Source: Ailanthus altissimus (Eukaryota; Streptophyta; Magnoliopsida; Sapindales; Simaroubaceae). Taken from it: a stretch of DNA of 64,000 bases. Under the pieces are notes generated by a model. The model made no database searches. It was not told the origin of the DNA and saw only the letters and a list, made by a program, of their open reading frames with translations. Location of the stretch: assembly GCA_946807835.1 (NCBI GenBank), contig OX327683.1, forward strand, positions 1,431,001-1,495,000. The letters are read 5' to 3'. Numbering within the stretch: position 1 is the first letter of the stretch; each line of letters begins with the position of its first letter. Of this stretch, positions 34,601 through 45,747 are shown one piece after another. A program made the translations under genes and the position numbers.

Positions 34601-35530
34601 CTATTACTTGTTGTGGTTATATAACTGGTGATTATTTTGTTGCTTGTAGCCGTAATTTAGGTTGTAATATTGATTATTTTGTTGATTGTGTCCATGGAAA
34701 TTTTATCAGTTGTACTACTGAGTGTAACCACTGTAATTCTGCTGATTTTGGCTCATATAATCCCTTATTTGATTGCTTGAAGATAGACCTCTTCCACGAT
34801 TATTTTGACGGCCTCCTTTTAGATTTCTCTCATGACATCTTTGAATGAAAATGTCTGATTATTGTTCAATCATTCTTCTTCTTCTGCTGGCATGATGGAA
34901 ATTTTTCATGATTTTTTAGGTTAAATAGAAACTGTTTCAATGTGGGAAGATGAGGCTTTGCAAGCATAGCTATCTTAAAATCTGAATATTTTTGTCCAAA
35001 GGCTCTTGCTATTTGGAACATCTAATCTTCCTCAGAAATTAGTTTCCCAATGGCTACTAACTGGTTACAAATGTCTTTGACTTACTTAAGGAAGTCCTCA
35101 AGTTTTCTAGTTCCCTTTTTTCAGAGAATAGAAGATGTCCTTTAGCCAACTTTCTCTTTCTTTTGCAGCTGGCAACATATGTTCTTCGATGGTAAGCCAA
35201 ACCTCTCGTGCCACTTGTAAGTCAATCGTTACGTTTTGTGCTTCTTTAGCCATCATATATCTCATCCAAGCCATAAGAAGCCTATTATTTATTTTCTATG
35301 AAATGAATGCAAAATTAATTTACTCTTTCCTTTCTTATGTTATTATTTGTGATGGAATCCCAACATCTTCCACATGGTGTTAAATATTAAGAGAGAAAGA
35401 ATTTGAGATTTTCATAGAAGAAAATTGTTTGATGTGAGTTTGAAAGAGAACAAACTTGCACTTTGGTGAAAGGTTTGAAGATAAAAGGCTGGCTCTTTCC
35501 ATGAGTTTGAACTTGAACTTGAAGGCATGT
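31660..35530 (-). pseudogene. copia gag-pol remnant (minus strand)
   Basis: Gag (about 35500-34560) ends in an Asn/Gln/Tyr-rich tail near 34740-34600 (GYKQQNNHQLYNHNK) and a knuckle-like ICHRQKLITRECWFKYD whose partner cysteine is followed by a stop. The protease-like FYVDSRASSYMVN lies at ~34420. The pre-integrase domain (NVWHKRFGYANPRMIQTLRN, then CQLCKGCKR) is at 34040-33885. Reverse transcriptase is ~32980-31990, and RNase H ends with LLLICDNISAPHMTRG at ~31720-31680. Many stops and frameshifts. The Asn-rich gag tail suggests the Tork/Tnt1 branch, an inference only. Confidence 0.82.
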
Positions 35531-35533
35531 ATA

Positions 35534-35545
35534 GTTCTAATACCA
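35534..35545 (-). other. Primer-binding site of the minus-strand copia
   Basis: On the minus strand TGGTATTAGAAC directly follows the LTR. It resembles the methionine-tRNA site TGGTATCAGAGC. Confidence 0.7.
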
Positions 35546-35751
35546 TAAAGAAAATTAAAGCAATTCTTTTCTTATTTGCTATATTAAGCCTTACATTACC
35601 ATTCGGAGAAGATCTTTATATATACTAGAGCTATTCTATTACAAGAAAGAAATTATTATACATGCAGAATTCTTTTGACGGTTATAGAAAGAGACCATTG
35701 TTGATTTAGATGGCTTATTAAAGATATAAGATTCCATTTATTTTGTCAACG
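35546..35751 (-). repeat. 5' LTR of the minus-strand copia
   Basis: About 206 bp from (C)GTTGACAAAATAAATGG on the minus strand to the primer site, with a TATATATAAAG box in the middle. The terminal TG seems mutated to CG. No second copy was found. Confidence 0.65.
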
Positions 35752-35804
35752 TTCCCAGCTTGGCAAATGGCAGTTGTGTTAGCTTAATTTAGGCTCATTC
35801 TTCA

Positions 35805-36025
35805 TCTGTGATGACTTGATTTATACGGGGAACAATGAAAAATGATTGAAGAATTCAAAAGGAGATAATGAAAAAATATGTGATGATTGATATGGGTTTA
35901 CTGTGTTATTTTCTTGGCATTAAAATTTATCAAGAAGATAATGGTATATTTATTTATCAAAAGAAATATATAAAAAAATATTCTCAAAATATTTGATATG
36001 TTTGGGTATAATCAAGTAGTAGTAA
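35805..36025 (+). pseudogene. Split copia, reverse transcriptase left part
   Basis: Reads as the end of a copia reverse transcriptase, for example YVMIDMGLLCYFLGIKIYQE and GIFIYQKKYI, with frame breaks. It stops at 36025 where the 2.7-kb LTR-like element begins. Its continuation is at 48260, and the frame resumes in phase when one copy of the AGTAA/AGTAC duplication is removed. Confidence 0.85.
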
Positions 36026-38320
36026 TGTAATATCCAATCCCTATTAGTAGTATAGGTGCCTAGATTTTAGTATAAAGCGATAAAGACACCGTAAGGTTAC
36101 CTAATTCTGACCTAATTAGACCTAAATTGTTAATTTCACACTCGCTTAGAGCGCTGGACGGTTAAGGAATATTTTTGAAATTTTTCTCTATTGGCTTGGA
36201 AAAGAAAATTTTAATTAATACATGAATTTTCATTTAAGGGTTATGCATGGAACAAGCCTTTGTTAAGAAACACAATCCATATGTTAGAAAATGGACCAAT
36301 TAGAGACAAGTTGATAGATGCCAAGTTGGAGGTCTAGTTAGTTCCTTTGACACTTCTAACTAAATAGTTAGAAATGATCCAATTAAATACTTTTATTTTG
36401 AACTAATGGTAATTTAAAATTTTAGAATTAGTTAAGGAGCAAATTGGACTTTTAGGAGAGCACTATACAAGAGTGAAATGTCTAGAATTTGGCTAAGTAA
36501 AAAGCATAAGGTATTAGAGCAAAAAACGAGAGAATTTTGGCCATGGTGAGAAGGGGGTGCTACAATAAAATCTAAGACTTTTTCATAATGTTTCATGCAT
36601 GATCAAGACAAAACAAAGTCAAATCCAAGTTTCTAAGGTCTATTGAAGCTTCCACTATTGAAAATCTAAGAAAAAAAGGTAAGAAAAAATCTTATCCAAT
36701 GATGGTGATTATGATTTCTCAAGATCACTTCAATTTATGTTTTTGGTGTGAACTATTTATCTAGGTTAAGTTAAATTCAGGTGTGGAGTTTAAAGGACTC
36801 ATCAAAATAAAGAAATTAGTAAGGTAAGAATTAGAGTTTGGTGTGATTTTATTATAGAAACTTCAATTGGATATAATTAGGGCATTAAAATTAAATTGGC
36901 TTGATTTGAATGTCAATGGAATAAGAAATTGAGAAAAGAGATGTGTTGCATGAATAGGGTAAATTTTGTCCACTTTATGGATTTTAGGATTTGAGTTGTG
37001 TTTTAGTTCAATTGTTGTGTATAAATGATTCCTTGTATCAATTGAATGTATATGGTTGATGAAAAATCAAAAAATGAAGAAAATGGGACATAATTATCCA
37101 TTTTGGTAAGGTGAAGGGCAATTATATCTAACCAAAGTTATAAGGTGTTAAGCAACTTTTATAGCGTCAGATGGTGGATTAAACAAGATTTAATGACTTT
37201 GTAAATGAAAATCAAAAAGCAGAGTCCATCTAAGCTTTGTAAGCCGATTAGAGTGCTTACTAGATTAAGTGAAACTTTAGCATTTGTAAAGGTTCTAAAT
37301 ATCATTTATGGTGTATAGGTGAAGAAAATCGAGACCGGTAGATAAACTAAAAGTCTGGAGAATAATTGAGTTTAGAGCGATTGGTAAGTAAAAATCTGTC
37401 ATGGTTTATCTTTCATTTAATATGTTTTCGCATATTGAAATTATATGTTTTATGTACTTTTAATGCATAAACATGATTTTTGATTTTGGTATACAGTTAT
37501 AAATATGTATTTATATGTTCAGTTTAAGAAACAGTTTTAAAATTACTAAATTAGTTTCAAAGGCTATTGGTACTCTCAGATTTCAGTGTGGTGATGGTTT
37601 AAGACCTGACCGATATATCCCGTACATATGGCCAAGTATTAGGGGTGAGTCACAAACTCCTGAAAGTCAGGTTGCTGAGTCATGTGAGTCACTCTATGTG
37701 TACGAAGTATTGTCTCGCTATATGTAGGCAATGTAAAATTTCGCTGTATAGCCAGTAAAATATCTTGGGATGTCACAGTATGTATTAATAGTTTAGATGC
37801 CTGTGACCTACTCACGTTATACTGTGCTAGTTTAGTCACTGCATGAGGATAGAGCTTTAGGGTTACTATTGGTACAGTTTAAAAAAAAAATTGATCGAGC
37901 AAGAGTTTTCATAGTTTTTGAGCTACCAAACGCACATTACGTATTTATATGTGTACATGTTAGTTATTATGTTTTACAGATTTTATATATTATTTACAGA
38001 AGATATAAATAAAACTCGCGACACAAGATTTTATCAACATATGACGTTAGAAACTATTTTACAGTCTTATAATAGTTTTAGAAGCATGTTTTATACATTT
38101 TTCAAAATTTGTTATTTATGCAGTATTCTATTTTATTTTATTTTTATTAGAAATCTTAAATGCACTCACTGAACTTCTTTAGCTCATCTGTTTTGTGTTT
38201 TATATTTTTTAAACCCCCTCTATGTGCAAACCTCGATGCACAAGTTGTTGATTCTCCTATAATTGATTAGTGGGCCAAGTTTGACAATTATTTTGTAAAT
38301 ATAAATGTGTTAAGTAGCAC

Positions 38321-40465
38321 CTTTATGTATGAATATTTGTTTAATATTTATACTAGTATTATTATTTCATTAAATCGCTAATTATTTTTATATATGGTAA
38401 GATGCTTGTAATGTTTCAAACATTGTACGATTTGAAAGAGTTCAGATCTAGTCTAAATGAGTTTAGATCAGTGCTAAGAATTAGCAACACTGAGAGTTAT
38501 AAATAATAAAAGTTAGCACTCATAAGAGTTATCAGGTAATAAGATTCAGTGATATCTAAAGAGTTAAAGTCTTGTCTGAAATAGGACAAAGACCTAAGAA
38601 TATATTAATAATGACGTAGTTACAAAGAGTTATAAATAGTGCTAGAAAATGTCATTATGCAAATATATTCTCAAATATTATATTCCTGATCTATCTTCAC
38701 TGATGTTGGTCTGTCAGTGAATACCTTAATAAATAGATAGAATAGTATATGTCTATATCTGGATAGTCTAGATGGTTAGTCTTAGCAAACTATGAGTTTA
38801 GTGGAAGCTCATATAGAGATACAAGTATTCAATAAGGACTGAATACTGAACAGACTTACAAGGATCTCCAATAAACATCCCATAAAGCCGTCAATAGAAG
38901 GCCTTTCGAGTTGAGTAGTATTCGTGGTCTTTTGACCTGAATGCCAGGGTGGGCTTGTGGGTGATCCACCATACTTTGGTTCTACACATGTCAGAAACCT
39001 TTTATGGTCTGATCGCTAGGTGTCGCTGGGTATGGTCCGATGCTCATAGAGTCCGGTGTGCATAGATATGGGATCTATCAGCTCATTTGGGTAAGTATTA
39101 TATCCTAATACTCTATTGATTGTATTTCAGAAAGTCTAATGGCCATAAGCAATAATTTTCGGGAAAACGTTTAACCCTAGGGATAAATAATATTACAAAA
39201 GTATTTGAGAATATTATTTATTGAAATACAATTCTATAGATAAGCTTTCAGTCGGCATATGGAGATTAGACAGTGTTGATCTATATCTCTGCTCTACTCG
39301 AATATAAATGATAGATGGATTATATGAATATGTTATAGCTCAAATTGTATGGTCTAATGCGTCGCTTTGTATTATCCGTAATATTTATGTGGGGTATCGT
39401 TCACGGACGTATGGAGGAGTTCTATATGACAATTCGGGCATGGACCTAGAGAGTCTCACAATATGAAGTGTACTTATTGTGCACTAGGGCAGCATAATGG
39501 ATTGAACAGTTCCATCCTAGAAATTTCAGCAAACTGAAAATATGTTTCGGGGTTCCTCGAGTTGTGCACTTGTTTAGACTTAAATGTTAAGTATATTATT
39601 TAATTAGTTGACAAGAGTTATTAACTAATTAGATATTAACAAGTGGCACAATTTTATTCCATAAATTGTTTTACCATGAATTCAACCATTTACCATGTTA
39701 GTAAAATCAAATAAGGTAAATATTAATTATTTAAATAGTTTTTGAATAATTAAATAAATGTTATTTAAATAAATAAAATATGATTTTATTTATTTGATAT
39801 TGTATTCGTAAATAGAAGACATACCTAATTTGAGAGACATAAACTAAATTAAGTGGAGCACCATTTTGTGATTAATGGTTAATTTTATTAGACCATTAAA
39901 ATGGCCATCAAAAATTGTTTGGTAGCTGGCCACTTAATCTAATTTTGGTGAAGCACTTGTGAAGTATTGAGAGCATTAAAAATGGTTGAGTTTCATGTGT
40001 GTTAACAAGTGAGTGAATGAAAATTCATGCAAGGATTGAGAGGAAAAAGAAGAGTTGGTTTTGAGAGAGTTTTTTTATTGAACAAAGACTTGTGAGAAAA
40101 ATAAAAGGAGAAAGAAAAATAAATCCTTCTTATTTTTCTTTCAAGTAATCAAAACCTTGTTGCTGGAGATTATACTACTGCTATTCTAGCTTTACAATCC
40201 CACCAAATTATTGTGAATTAGAATTGAATAAAAGTACACTTCAAGGTGAGCTCAAAGTTGGAGCAAAAGAAATTCAAATTTTGAAATCTTCATCGAAGGT
40301 CTTCAAAGGTATGTTTTCTGTATTCTTAAGTTGTTAAGAATTGAAGTACATGTGTATATGTTGATTACATTATACATTTTGCTACCAAATTCGTGTATAT
40401 GATATATGTGTTTAGTTTTTTAATATGTATAAAATCACATGCATACACACTAAAATATGTCAACA
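38321..40465 (+). repeat. 5' LTR of the 9.6-kb copia (first ~27 bp deleted)
   Basis: Collinear with 45748-47912 from TTTATGTATGAAT onward and ending ATGTCAACA. The preceding bases (GTGTTAAGTAGCACC) match the host element at about 54655, which shows where the LTR start is missing. Confidence 0.92.
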
Positions 40466-40467
40466 AA

Positions 40468-40480
40468 TGGTATCAAAGCA
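40468..40480 (+). other. Primer-binding site of the 9.6-kb copia
   Basis: TGGTATCAAAGCA two bases after the LTR end, the methionine-tRNA type site. Confidence 0.88.
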
Positions 40481-41810
40481 TGTTTATTGTGTTTTCGGGT
40501 TGTTGGAGTGTTATATGAAATGTTTAGAATGCCTGAAAATAGTAAAAATTGCATTTTGAAGTGTTTAAAGTGTAGAAATATAGTTTTTGTCAAAGAATGC
40601 CGCGGCGTCGGGAACCAAACGCTAGGACGTTCATGTAGTAACATGAACACCGCGGTATTATATACCGAACGCAGGAGTGTTCAGAGGCTAACGTGGGAGC
40701 GTTGGTTGTATAATGCTATGGCGTTGAGGTTCTTAACATAGGGACATTGGAAACACAGAAAGCCGAGGCGTTCATGTGTTGAATGCCGGAGAATTCATAA
40801 GTCAGAAACGCATGACACTTTATGTTGAAAACCAAAAAAAAAGAGTAAAACAATTTTTTTTGGAGTATTATATTGTATAATGCTATAATATTCAACTTTT
40901 AATGCTAATCATTCTGAATAATACACTCCAATTTAAAATTTTTGCAAGTGAGATTTATTTAATACAATTATAATTGTTATATCATTGTATTAAATGTAAT
41001 ATATATTTGTTTGTGCTTATTAATTACAATGGAAGCCCTATTGGTAGGGGTTAGTTGTGATTGCATAAACAAATATTTTAATTATGAATTAGATTCGTAT
41101 GAGATGCGAAAATTATTATAATTGTTAATGGTAATAATAATTATAATAATATTTTATAAATTATAAATAAATAATAATAATAAATAAATAAATAAAAATC
41201 TCTCTAAATCAGATTAACTAATATTGTATTATGAGATAATATTATATAATGATTCGTCTTATTAATACGGTATTAGATGGTTCACTTCGGTCTTTTCCAA
41301 TATTATTACAGCGTGAGGGATTGGTCAGGGTGATTCAGGCTATGCTGGTTAAATATAAGATGAGGCAAATATATGTGAACGTATTACCCAATATTGCTAC
41401 AGCGTGAGGGCTATACTGGTAGCATATATTTGATGATTGACAAGTTAATCTGAAATACACTTATCCAATACTGCTATAGCGTGAGGATTATGTGTATTTA
41501 AGATCAGTCGAAGAAGTTGTATGAAATGTAATTGACAAGAGTTGTCTACCTTTTGGGTTTACAAAGGCCAATATTGCTACAGCATAAGGTCAGAGTAAAA
41601 TGTCAATGGGATCCACTTCTCACTATATAGTTTAAAGAATCTAAAACTATCATTTTCCTGTTTGAGAGATTAAAGGGACTATGTAAAATAGTGGGAGGAA
41701 GTTTTCTAGATTAAAAAAATGTATAACTGTTATACCCATGATCTAAAACGTTATTTATTAGCGATTGAAATATTCCGCTAACATCTTTTCTTTTGTCTTG
41801 TTAAGATCAA
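40481..41810 (+). other. Long untranslated leader of the 9.6-kb copia with two repeat families
   Basis: About 1.3 kb without a credible gene. At 40595-40825 a GC-richer stretch holds many degenerate AACGC..GGAGCGTT-like units (for example AACGCTAGGACGTTC, AACGCAGGAGTGTTC, AACGTGGGAGCGTTG). At 41297-41589 a ~22-base motif beginning CCAATATTGCTACAG and continuing CGTGAGG occurs four times. An AT-rich stretch lies between them. The ORF readable at 40457-40741 falls within the first repeat and is not considered a gene. Confidence 0.7.
41297..41589 (+). repeat. Fourfold spaced motif in the copia leader
   Basis: Copies start at 41297, 41388, 41465 and 41568, each matching CCAATATTGCTACAG then CGTGAGG with zero to three changes. 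Spacings are 91, 77 and 103 bp. The spacer sequences differ, although the first two contain CAGG/CTGGTTA-like words. Confidence 0.85.
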
Positions 41811-44800
41811 ATGGCTTTAAGCAACCCACTAATTCGTATCCTAGATGTGCACCAACTCAAAGGTGTAGAAAATTATGCTGACTGACTTATGAATCTCAGA
41901 ATAGTTTTGGATTCTGAGAGCTTGGATATGTAATTGATTAGTGCCTGCCCCAAGCTGTTTCTGATGATGCTTCTCTAGAAGAAAATGAGGCATATCAAAA
42001 ATGGTTGGATGACGATTTGAAAATCAAATCGTACATCCTTGGGTCAATGTTTACTAAGCTCCAAACGGAGCATGTCCATATGGATAGTGCTGGGAGTATC
42101 ATGCTCCACTTGAAAGAGTTATTTAGTGACCGACCTCAATTTGAAATATATAGGGTTGTCAAATCTCTCTTTCAAGATAGACTACCCGAGGGCAGTCCAG
42201 TAAGTCCTCATATCCTCAAGATGATATTATATATTGAGAGGTTAAAAACCATGGATCTCTTACTGAGCAATGGATTGGGGAATAGTTTGATTCTCCAATC
42301 ACTTTTAGGGTTATTTGCATAGTTTATTATGAACTACAATATGCAAGAATTGACTCCTACTTATGTTGATCTGCATAACATGTTGAGAACAGCTCAATAA
42401 GACATGAACAAATGGGGCACGGTCCTCTATATTTAGGGTGCTTCATCATCTACCCGGAAGACTTTTAAGAAGTCCAAAGGGAAGAATAAACGAAAAGTAA
42501 TGTATGCACCCAAAATGGGTCCTTAAAAGAAATACATGTCTAAGCCCCAACATAAGAACAAAGCAAAAGAAAAATATTTCCATTGCAATGAGAATGGGCA
42601 TTGGAAGCGAAATTGTCCAAAATACCTTGCCACCATTAAGAAGACACCATCAGGTATGCACTTGCCTATTATTAAAATTTCTTTAGCATTTGATGCTAAT
42701 GCTGGTTGGGTATTAGATACTGCTTGTCCTTCTCATATCTGCAATGTATTGTAGGGTCTGAAGGAAGTTAGACTGTTACAGCCAGGAGAAGTACAGCTTC
42801 ATGTTGGAAATGGAGATGTCCTGCAGGTCGAGGCTATTGGACGATTTAATTTACTTCTTCTATGAAATAAAATTATTGTATTGAATAATTGTTATTATGT
42901 GCCAAACATTATCCGACAAATTATTTCTATTCCTATATTGGACAGTGAAGAATATCATATATTTGTACGGAACTGTTCCTTATGTTTGTATGATTTAGAT
43001 AATATTTTATTAGCTAAATGTTAGTTGATTAATGGCCATTATATATTGGATACAGTAGGAAATGTCATAAATGTACAGGTGAATGCTAATAATAAATTGA
43101 GAACTTTAAATGATACAGAATTGTGGCATATGAGATTAGGTCATATAGGTGTGAGACGCCTAACCCATTTGGTTAAGGATGGTCAGATACCTGATCTGAC
43201 CATAAAGCCTTATCCAGTTTGTGAATCTTGTATTCAAGGAAAAATGACCAAAGCTCTATTTATTGGTGTTGGACACCGCGCCACTAATTTATTAGAACTA
43301 ATACATAGTAATGTATGTGGTCCAATGAATCACATTACACTCAGTGGATTTCGATACTTTGAAATCTTTATCAATGATCTATCATGATTTAGACAAGTGT
43401 TTCTTATAAAACATAAGTCAGAAACTTTTAAAAAGTTTAAAGAGTTTCAAATCAAAGTAGAGAAACAAATCAGAATGTATATCAAATGTCTTTGATCAGA
43501 TCGATGTGGTGAGTACATGAGCAATGAATTTTTAGATTATTTAAAGGAGAATGGGATTCTCGCTCAATATAGTCCTCCAGGTACTCCACAACACAATAGT
43601 TTTTCGGAGAGGAGGAATCAAATTTTATTAGATATGGTCCAATCAATGATGAGCTTTACTGATTTTTCCTCAATATCTATAGGGCTATGCTCTAGAAACT
43701 ACTGCTCATATATTGAACAGAGTTCCATCGAAAGTTGTTTCTTCTATTCCTTATAAGATTTGGAATGGAAGAAAATCGTATCTTAAATATGTTAATATTT
43801 GGGGTTATCCTACTTACGTAAAAGTTATGCAACAGGATAAACTTGCACCTAAAGGATACAAGTATCGGTTCATTGGATATTCTAAGAATTCAATGGGATA
43901 CCAGTTTTATGATCCTGGGGAACGAAATGTGTTCGTTGCTCAGAATGCCATTTTTCTAAAGAAACAGTTTCTCATAGATCGTGGACATTGTAGAAAGATT
44001 AAATTAGATGAACTCAATCAGGATATACATGAACCAACGATGGAACCTCAGGGTCAATCCAGCAGAATACCTTTAACACACCCTCCACATAGGTCAGAAA
44101 GGATATCAAGGCCACCTGAAAGGTATGGTTCCATTCCTGAAGGTGCTCTTGGTGTTTTCTTGATTGAAAACAATGATCATTTAAATTATAGAGATGCGAT
44201 GTTGGACATCGATTTGGAAAAATGGCAAGAGGCTATGAAATCTGAGATTGACTCAATGCATCAAAATCAAGTTTGGGACTTGGTTGAGCTTCCCGAAAAA
44301 ATTGTTCTTATCGGATGTAAATGGATTTACTAGCGAAAGCGTGGGCCTAATGAAAAATTATAGACTTTCAAAGCCCGACTGGTAGCGAAAGATTATACTC
44401 AACGATTTGGGATCGATTATGAGGAAACCTTCTCACCAGTAGCGATGCTTAAGTCGATTCAAATTTTATTGGCAATTGCTGCATATTATGACTATGAAAT
44501 TTGGCAAATTGATGTAAAAATGGTGTTCTTAAATTGATATCTTGAAGAAGAAATCTATATGGAACAACCTAAAGGTTTTACATCTAGCCAAACTTCTAGT
44601 TTAGTACGCAAGTTAAAGAAGTCTATTTATAGACTTAAGCAGGCTTTTTGAAGTTGGAATCTTCGTTTTGATGAAGTAATCAGAGGGTCTGATTTCATCA
44701 AGAATGAAGAAGAATCTTGTGTGTATAAAAAGAGCAGTGGAAGCATAGTAGTCTTTTTAGTTCTTTATGTGGGTGACATACTCATTATCGGAAATGATAT

Positions 44801-45734
44801 TGGTATGTTACAGTCAATTAAAAGCTATTTTAGTAAGAATTTATTTATAAAAGATTTGGGAGAGGCTTCCTATATACTAGGTATAAAGCTTTACAGAGAT
44901 AGAGCTATAAAGCTTATAAGACTCTTTCAATCAACGTACATAGATAAGGTCTTAGAAAGGTATAATTTCAAAATACCTTTTAGACATGGCATTCATCTTT
45001 CGAGGAAGATGTATCCTCAAAGTGAAGATGAAAATGTTAGAATGTCTAACATACCATATGCATCAGCTGTGGAAAGCTTGATGTATGTCATGATGTGTAC
45101 GAGACCGAACATTAGTACAGTTGTAAGTGTTACAAGCCGATATCAGTCTGATCCAGGCGAAGGTCATTGGATGGCTGTGAAACATGTCCTCAAATATCTT
45201 AAAGGTACTAAGGACAAGTTTCTGATTTATGGAGAAAGTAGCTTACAAGTGAGAGGATACACAGATTCAGACTTCTAGTCTAATCTAGATGATAGAAAGT
45301 CTACATCTAGATATGTGTTCATTCTCAACGATGCTGCAGTTAGTTGGAAGAGCAACAAACAGTCGTCTACAGCTAATTCCACAACAGAGGTAGAATATAT
45401 TACAGCCTCAAAAGCAGCCAAAGAAGCAATGTGGATATACAAATTTATCGCTGAACTTGGAATAGTTTCAAGTGCAATGGATCATATACCATTGTTTTGC
45501 AACAACAACAGAGCCATTGCACAAGCTAATGAGCTGAGAGCATACCAAAATTCTAAGCATATGAAAAAAAAATACCATATCATTAGAGAAATCTTTGCTA
45601 GAGGAGACGTAATAGTTTGTAGAGTAGATTCTATAAATAATGTAGTGGACCCACTTATCAAAGCCTTAACTCCAAAAGTATTTGAAAGACATGTGGAGTC
45701 AATGGGCATTAAATACCATCGTGAATGGCACTAA
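41811..45734 (+). pseudogene. copia gag-pol polyprotein remnant of the 9.6-kb element
   Basis: Gag starts MALSNPLIRILDVHQLKGVE at 41811. The zinc knuckle at 42575-42616 reads YFHCNENGHWKRNC, with Tyr in place of the first Cys. A protease-like GWVLDTACPSHICN follows at ~42705. The pre-integrase domain is ~43118-43260 (ELWHMRLGHIGVRRLTHLV) and the integrase core ~43290-43760. Reverse transcriptase runs ~44190-45000; its catalytic YVDD box is YVGD at 44766-44777, losing an essential aspartate. RNase H is ~45300-45730 (STTEVEYITASKAAKEAMWI). At least a dozen stops and frameshifts. Not functional. Confidence 0.92.
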
Positions 45735-45747
45735 AGCAAATGAGAGT

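Larger units (their letters stand above)
31660..35751 (-). mobile_element. Ty1/copia element, 3'-truncated (minus strand)
   Basis: The order on the minus strand is 5' LTR (35546-35751), primer site, gag, protease, integrase, reverse transcriptase and partial RNase H. The element stops at about 31660 inside RNase H, and no 3' LTR was found. All coding parts are broken. It lies head-to-head with the split plus-strand copia starting at about 35805. Confidence 0.87.

Noticed and set aside
34597..34848. Plus-strand ORF rich in Cys and Asp
   Set aside because: Antisense of the Asn/Gln/Tyr-rich gag tail of the minus-strand copia; composition explained by that.
40457..40741. 94-codon ORF across the LTR end of the 9.6-kb copia, and its opposite-strand partner
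   Set aside because: Lies over the primer site and the GC-rich repeat array; no domain. Treated as leader sequence.
41297..41589. CRISPR-like pattern of repeats with unique spacers
   Set aside because: Only four imperfect repeats, unequal spacers of 55-81 bp, and a location inside a plant retrotransposon leader. Not a CRISPR array.
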